From: Phyto melanocephala
Taxonomy: Eukaryota; Arthropoda; Insecta; Diptera; Rhinophoridae
Length of the DNA stretch: 64,000 nt
Reading direction: 5' to 3'
Assembly: GCA_941918925.1 (NCBI GenBank)
Contig: OW799233.1
Coordinates: forward strand, 112,651,833-112,715,832
A model generated the notes under the pieces. It searched no databases. It was not told the origin of the DNA and saw nothing but the letters and a program-made list of their open reading frames with translations. Numbering within the stretch: position 1 is the first letter of the stretch; each line of letters begins with the position of its first letter. A program made the translations under genes and the position numbers. Positions 58,200 to 64,000 of this stretch are shown piece after piece.

Positions 58200-58480
58200 T
58201 TTTCTTAATAAGCGAAACTAGTATAGGTTCTGGGTTTTCTGAAAAGAGCGATTCATCAAGAGCACTTGCTTGTACACTAGAACGTGTCATTACATCTGAG
58301 AATATCATTGGTCCTTACTTCTTCGAAAGTAAAGATGAAAGTGCTGTAACCGTTAATGTAAAGCGGTATCGGATAACAATAGAACATTTTTTACGTCCTA
58401 TTCTTGAAAATATAAGTGAGATATGGCTTCAACAGGGTGGCACCAATGACCATACTGCCGGGGCACAATGGTACTTTTAA
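58200..58480 (+). pseudogene. mariner-type transposase C-terminal remnant
   Basis: The plus-strand frame reads SENIIGPYFFESKDESAVTV, NVKRYRITIEHFLRPILENI and SEIWLQQGGTNDHTA. It matches the segment with the second catalytic aspartate of the family, normally WFQQDGATCHTA; here the D is G. After GAQWYF the frame stops. It is unclear whether it was ever continuous with the minus-strand remnant at 56908-57330, because the two point in opposite directions. Confidence 0.76.
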
Positions 58481-59424
58481 CTCAAATTTAAGGAGAGCAA
58501 AAAATGTCACGAAATTTCCAACGATTCGCTAGACTTGTTAGCACCAAACTATTTTCTTTGGGGTTATTTTAAGGAGCGAGTATACTTATGTTAATAAGCC
58601 CGAGATAATCCCTGAAATCAGGACCACAAGTTATACATTGTTTTAGTTGCATATTTACAGCCATATTATTAAAAGTTATCACAGGTTTATAGAGGGTTCA
58701 CTAAACTAATTTTCTATGGAAATTTGATGAATAAATCCTTAATTAGCTTTTGAGAGTGTTCACACTTTCGACAGCAACACTTTTGTGAGGGTTTATAAGA
58801 ATATAGCGCTCTTACTTATTTTTGTTATAATTTGGCAAATCACCATTTAAAGATTTACACCAAAACAATGTTTACAAATCGTTTTTAATTTATTTCCAAA
58901 ATTCGCGCTTTGTTCGCTCAACTTCTAGACGTACTTACGTACCTACAAACTTAAATGTGGTTATAATAAAATATATTTTTTTTTAATCTGTGTTTTATAA
59001 AAAAAAAACAAAAATCTTAAATTTTATACTTAAATGGACAATTATAATTCTGTTTAGTTTAGTTTAGCTTAAACTTTATAAGTTTTCAACAAATTTGAAA
59101 TTCAGTTGCTAACTTGACGATTTCAGTTTTCTTCTTCTTTTTATTATTATAATTTTCTTAACAGATATAGTTCAAACATGAGAGCAATCAAAAAAACTCT
59201 TGGTTACTCTTTATGTGCATGAAAACTTTTTCAAATACTTCCAGTATTTGACTACTTTTTTATTTATTCTGAATTAGGTTTAGGACGTCATTAGAAAAAT
59301 TGTGCATAAATGGCTGAACAAAAACAAAAATAAAGAAAACTTCCTTTCATCTTTTTGCTACTTTGTTACAAATTGTGCATTTAGCAACACTTATTGCATT
59401 TGTAGCATATGATTCGTTCTTTTT
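58481..59424. other. Spacer with a solitary DINE-like terminus
   Basis: At 58780-58822 the sequence GAATATAGCGCTCTTACTTA is the extreme 3' end of a DINE-like repeat without its hairpin or body. The rest shows no gene. Confidence 0.45.
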
Positions 59425-60670
59425 ATTACACCCTTCATTTGTGGTGCCCAAAAGTATATATAGCTTTGTCATTCTGTTTGTAATTTCTACAAAATTTATT
59501 TCCGACCCCATAAAGTATATATTTTCTGAAAGCTAATGACTCGGGGAGTCGATCGCTTCTCCCATGTCATCTGTCCGTATACTCGTCTGTCAGTGTGTTG
59601 GTTAAAATTAACTTTTAGAAGCCCCCACATGTTATACAAATCTGTATGTGGGAGAAATCATTTGCAGATATCCGGGAATGATCCGCTATTGAAATATAGC
59701 ACGATCACCCCTTAACTTAATGAGATATGAGCAAATGAACACGACTGCCACTTTTTTACACATATTTTTGCCACAAAAATTAACATTTTTTAGTGCATGG
59801 TTAATTAATAGAGACGTTTATTACTATTTATAGTTACGATATGTCTCTAGAAATACTTTTAAAAATTTTTACATAAATTGATTACTAACCGACAAAGTTA
59901 TAAGCAAAATTAATTTTAAAAAATATATATTTTTTAAATGTGTCAAATAATTTAAGCTTCTAATTAATTCTTGGACGTGAAAGAGACACCAGAATACAAG
60001 CTGTTTTTTTCGAAAATTACTGCTGAGAAAAACTGACAAATCGGCTTAAAACTCACTGAGATATAAGCACAAAAATCCAAAAGTTTCGGTGGAACGATAA
60101 GGGTTTAAAAAAAAAGGTCTTATCAAGCAGAATATAGGATACAAAAAAATTTTAAAATCCAAGATGGCCGCAACTAAAATAAATGGCGTTTAAAGAATTT
60201 ATATATGGGTCAAATCTAGTAACGTAAATGTACCCACTATAATCCCCTCAATATTGCTACCAAACGAAAGGACTTAGCCAGTGGAATATAGTTAATAATG
60301 AAAAAGTTAAAATCCAAGATGGCGTTCGAAATAAAATGGCGAATATATGGGTCTATGCATCTTCAACTCCCACAATATGGGTATCAAGTGATTAGCAGAA
60401 TGCAGTAAACTATGAAAAAGTTAAAATTCAAGGTGGCGCTCTGAACAAAATGGTGGAAAGTATATTTTTTTCAATTCCATCAATATGCGTATCAAATGAA
60501 AGGGCTTGACCCTTTATATGTATGTAAAAATTCATAATCAAAACTCGCAACGGAAATAATAAAACAAAATTAAATCTACGTTAAGATAAGATATGGTCAC
60601 TATACTTACGTACATAATGGTGGAGGTTATTATCAGATTCGGCACGGCCGAATATAGCATTCTTACTTGT
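59425..60670 (+). mobile_element. DINE-1-like repeat, long-body variant
   Basis: It opens TTATTACACCCTTCATTTGT. The ACCCCATAAAGTATATATTT core, a weak GTCY tract (TCTGTCCGTATACTCGTCTG) and an 800-bp body follow. The body carries repeated 'AAAATCCAAGATGGCG...ATATATGGGTC' units with a spacing of about 100-125 bp. It ends GATTCGGCACGGCCGAATAT and AGCATTCTTACTTG. This copy shows the full body that the older copies at 13370, 17920, 23260, 29186 and 41815 retain in pieces. Confidence 0.82.
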
Positions 60671-60908
60671 TTTTCAATAATATTGTTGTATCTGTTTTTG
60701 AAGAGGAGAAAAGCATTTCATTTGATTTTGTCAAATGTGTAGTATTTAAATTTTCTGCTCTAATGTCTGAATGTATTTGACTTGCAAACATGTTCAAATT
60801 GTTTTTCTCTGAATTATTTGAGAAATTACTTTTGAAAATCTTCAAAAACAAGGATGTTACGAAAACGATAGCAACAAAAACGCAGCCGAGCAAAGAAATC
60901 TTCAACAT
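60663..60908 (-). CDS. Candidate first exon of a type II membrane protein (hypothetical)
   Basis: From the ATG at 60908 the frame runs 81 codons to a TAA at 60663-60665. Residues 4-22 (ISLLGCVFVAIVFVTSLFL) form one hydrophobic segment followed by KIFK. This is the layout of a signal anchor with the C-terminus in the lumen or outside. The rest is Ser/Asn/Thr-rich, like the stem region of Golgi enzymes. I recognise no family. The first 25 codons are less AT-rich than the surroundings. Near the end, ACAA followed by GTAAGA at 60667 is a good splice donor, supplied by the terminus of the neighbouring DINE-like repeat. The upstream 400 bases lack other features and could be a 5' UTR. It may equally be a chance frame. 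Confidence 0.28.
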   Translation of the reverse strand: MLKISLLGCVFVAIVFVTSLFLKIFKSNFSNNSEKNNLNMFASQIHSDIRAENLNTTHLTKSNEMLFSSSKTDTTILLKNK

Positions 60909-60926
60909 ACGAGTATTGGATAGCAA

Positions 60927-62149
60927 ATAGATGAATTCATTAATATATAATGTTACATACTTTGTCTTGCAATAAATTTATTTAAATATGGTGCATTTGT
61001 TCTTTTATTTGTTTAAGTGTTCATGCAATATTGTCAAGAACTCTTTTGGGAAATTTGTCTTCTTTAAAGTTTTTGTTTGTTACATTTTCCAGATTAACTA
61101 TTTGTTATAGTTTTTCAGCTCATTAGTTTAAGAGATTTTGTTAAATTAAGTTTTTTCGCCCAAGTTTTTATTTGCCAACAGCTTAATCAAATTTAAGGCA
61201 ACGGTTTTTATTTATAACCTTCACATTGACAAATTGTTGCTAAACAAGTTGTTTTTAATAATTTTCTTCTTATCTTATCGTTTTTAATTAAAATTAATTA
61301 ATACACGTTAATTTAGCAGACTTTAAAGTTCACATTAGGGCTGTTTTCAAAGTGAATACTTATAAGTAAAAAAAATTTTAAAAAATCTTGCGAGATTTGG
61401 TTAAAACTTTAAACATCATTTGGATACACTGAAATGAAAACTTTTAATCTTAGTTCCCATATTTACCAAAAAATTTTCAGTTACCGCCTGTTTAGTAGTG
61501 GTTTTTATAATTTATGCAGACTTTTCTAAATTACATTGAACCCCTCATAAATGCTTCCCCAGGAGATACGTCTTCTTGATCGTGGCTGTGGTTACTCATA
61601 ATAGGAAAAACAAATTCTAGTAGTTTATAATTAACGTCTAGACATGCTGTTGTCCTCCAAAAGGGTTAACTTTTTTAGTTGTTTGCAGTCTTTCGGATTG
61701 TATTCTGGGAGCTTACTTTGTTTTTGTCAACATATTAGTTACCATTAGCTCATTAAAATACTTACCTCGTATGCAAAGCTAAGGACAAGATTGGTTCCAT
61801 GTTTTCAGTCAATTTCACATATACAAATCTGGAGATAACTGAATGGAAGAATTGCTGCCTATAGTGTAATCCAACAGTAAATTATCACACTTTATGCTGA
61901 CGTATATCAAAACATATTCTTCATAAATCCAATTAACTTTTCTTTGGGGCCTTGTACTTCTGCCACTGTTAGTCGTGTAAAATCCCCCGCACTATGGAAT
62001 CCACCAAATAAAAAACCTTTTAGTTTAACAAACTCCCAACGAAATTTCAAAATCAAAAATTGGTGTTTTTTTTCCATTTATTTGAGATGTTATATTTTAG
62101 TCAAGGTTATATGCCGGAAGTTTTTTTTTAATTCTTTAATTTAAAAGTG
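60927..62149. other. No recognisable gene; possible leader of the minus-strand candidate
   Basis: The DNA is AT-rich. A plus-strand frame of 66 codons at 61944-62144 has no family resemblance. No repeat ends were recognised. Confidence 0.4.
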
Positions 62150-63100
62150 CCGCGGAAACACAGTGATTGCTCACTGAAGCTCAAAGAGAATGTGCTTCAT
62201 CGGTTTTAGCGTGCGAGAAATGATTTCTCAGGTTTAAAAGTGGAGTTTTTGATACGGAAGACAAAGATCACCGAGGCCATCCAACAAATTTGGAAGACTA
62301 TGAATAAGAGTACCGCTGAACCGCATCGATTGCTCACTGAAACTCATAGTGAATGTGCTCATCGGTTTTATCGTGCGGGAGATGGTTTTTGAGGCTTAAA
62401 GTTAAGATTTTGATAGGGAAGACACAACAAAGTTGGAAAACAATGAATTGGAGTCTTTACTCCATAAAGATTGTTATCAAACTCAAAAAGAGCATTAAAA
62501 TTAGGATTTTTGGAACCACTCAGGTCTCAATTTAAAATGTTTTCGAGTAGCAAGATTCATTAAAAAGCAGGGTAATGGGGTACCATGCTAATTGAAGCAG
62601 AAGGAGACCTAGAAAGATAATTTTGCATGTCCGAAATGTAAAAGAAAATAAATTTAGTTTTGCACCTAATCATTATTTCTAATGAAAAATAGATCCATTG
62701 TAATTGTAATAACCAGAAGCCTAACACATCGTATGTAAAGTTCACCCAACCAGCTTAATCGACACCGCATGCCGCTTAGAAAAAACTGTATTTGTCCAAA
62801 AGGGTGCAATGTATTATAAGCTGATGAAATCTTATTAGACCATAACAGGGAACCCATTCCGATGTTATCTGATTCATTTGAAGTGGTGAATGGTCGAAAA
62901 AAGCCCAGAAATCGGGACCAGATATTAAGATGTAATATTTCATTGTTTCAATACTTATTCTAAACTATTTTGAAAGATTTGGCTTGAAAATTTGCCTCAC
63001 CGGCGTTATAGTTTACACCTTGCCCCGTCCGACTAATGTTTGTTTTGATCGATGCGGAGCGTTCTCTTTGAGATTGGCTTGATTATTCAAAATTGTCTTG
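62150..63100 (+). pseudogene. mariner transposase, dead, with duplicated N-terminal segment
   Basis: In broken plus-strand frames a mariner protein can be followed. An N-terminal block LTEAQRECASSVLACEK...FLRFKSGVFDTEDKDHRGHP (about 62155-62290) recurs in altered form about 162 bp later (62311-62420: LLTETHSECAHRFYRAGDGF). Then comes FLHLIISNEKWI near 62660, the first catalytic motif (normally GDEKWI). YVKFTQPA, KRVQCII / GAMYYKLMKS and a final block ENLPHRRYSLHLAPSD near 63000, with the third catalytic aspartate, follow. Many stops and shifts are present. The order fits a full mariner enzyme of about 345 residues, D34D type. It differs from the HTH family at 40743-41363. Confidence 0.74.
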
Positions 63101-64000
63101 ATTTATTCTTATTTTCAAAAGGTGAACATTGCTTTTATGTTGCTAGAGAAATGGAAAAGAGTAAAAATTCAAAATGGCTTTATATCAATTATTAATTAAT
63201 CAAAAATTTTGCAATATTTTTCACTCATAAATCCTTAAAATTTTTTTTAAAAAATTATAATTCGTCAATAATAAAAGTTAACATTATATTGGATTCTTTC
63301 ATTTTTCAGGGATTATTTAATTTTATTTTGATGACTATTTCATTGGGATTTATTTTATTTTCTGTTTGTGAACTTTTTATAGTGAAAAAATACCAATCTA
63401 AGCTTAAAATCGACAACTCGTCTTCTTAGAAATTCTGAAATGTTGTCTAGTAGCTCCAGAATTTACTATGATAGGACAGTGTGCAATATTTTTTTTATTT
63501 CGTCTCACTAAACTTACCTCACAATATCTCCTCCAATTTTTCAATAATAAAGGATTAAATTCCTTATAGTTTAGCTGTTATTCAAAGTCCTATGCACAGG
63601 TGTATGCATTTATCCTTTTATATTGTAATAATATTTACACACAATGAATTAAAACACACATGCCAATACATGCATACATTTATTTTAATACCATTATTAT
63701 ATGTATTGATATGAACAACTGTGTTAGTGTGTATATAAAGTTGTGTAAATGAATGTATGAGTGTAAATTTATAAATACGGACTAATACAATTGCGAATTA
63801 TTTGGAACTAATTACAAAAGTATGTTTATTTACTTTCAATTTTCTCATTGACGTATAGTTTTAGAGTGTGGGCATGTACATAAGTATGTGAATGAATACA
63901 CATTAACAATTAAAGATATTGAAATATATCATTATACTATGTTTACACAGGCGCCTTAATTGTTAATTTATAATATTATCGCAATTAAATGCTTTATTGA
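63101..64000. other. No recognisable gene; AT-rich spacer
   Basis: Nothing above chance was seen up to the end of the window. Confidence 0.4.

Overview
The window looks like repeat-rich, AT-rich intergenic or intronic DNA from a fly (Diptera, probably a higher fly; the species cannot be fixed from sequence alone). Three things point there: mini-me/DINE-1-like repeats with a (TA)n, a GTCY microsatellite and a terminal ATTCGGC-ACG-GCCGAAT hairpin; Helitron-type repeats ending in CTAG; and Diptera-style LINE, hAT, piggyBac and Tc1/mariner remnants. I recognise no complete host gene, rRNA, convincing tRNA, CRISPR or bacterial feature. The single host-gene candidate is a short open frame with a signal-anchor-like start at 60663-60908 on the minus strand.

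Layout. 1-1.6 kb: an internally deleted piggyBac element with TTAA ends. 2.85-8.3 kb: a terminal-inverted-repeat element apparently split by a near-complete CR1-type LINE with intact ORF1 and ORF2 and an (AAAT)n tail. 8.4-9.75 kb: a mariner-type remnant, then a hAT MITE with a perfect 8-bp target duplication. 10.5-15.4 kb: two young DINE-like repeats, an older one between them, a Tc1-style hairpin MITE, and a 116-bp Harbinger-type MITE inside the second young copy. 15.7-20 kb: a Helitron, a 120-bp foldback hairpin, and a minus-strand DINE-like copy carrying a nested Tc1/mariner relative with long tandem-repeat TIRs. 20.5-22.2 kb: a decayed hAT element with a Helitron inserted in it. 23.3-30.3 kb: older DINE copies and another Helitron. 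31-32.4 kb: two neighbouring 3' ends of an RNase H-bearing LINE with TTAGG-like tails. 33.8-36.2 kb: an RTE-like LINE with an intact reverse transcriptase. 39.4-41.4 kb: two abutting Helitrons and a 617-bp mariner-type MITE. 41.8-47.8 kb: DINE-like repeats, one holding a second hAT MITE, and a decayed LINE 3' end. 49.4-51 kb: a dead Tc1 copy and a twin-primed (5'-inverted) RTE copy. 53.2-55.6 kb: a 2.35-kb TIR element. 55.9-60.7 kb: further DINE-like repeats and transposase remnants. 62.1-63.1 kb: a dead mariner.

Nothing here works as an operon or pathway. The relations are those of a nested transposon graveyard. The LINE ORF1 and ORF2 products would act together on their own RNA, and most other elements are non-autonomous or broken. 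The RTE and CR1-like LINEs look youngest (open frames, a near-identical second RTE copy); the mariner, hAT and RNase H LINE remnants look older.
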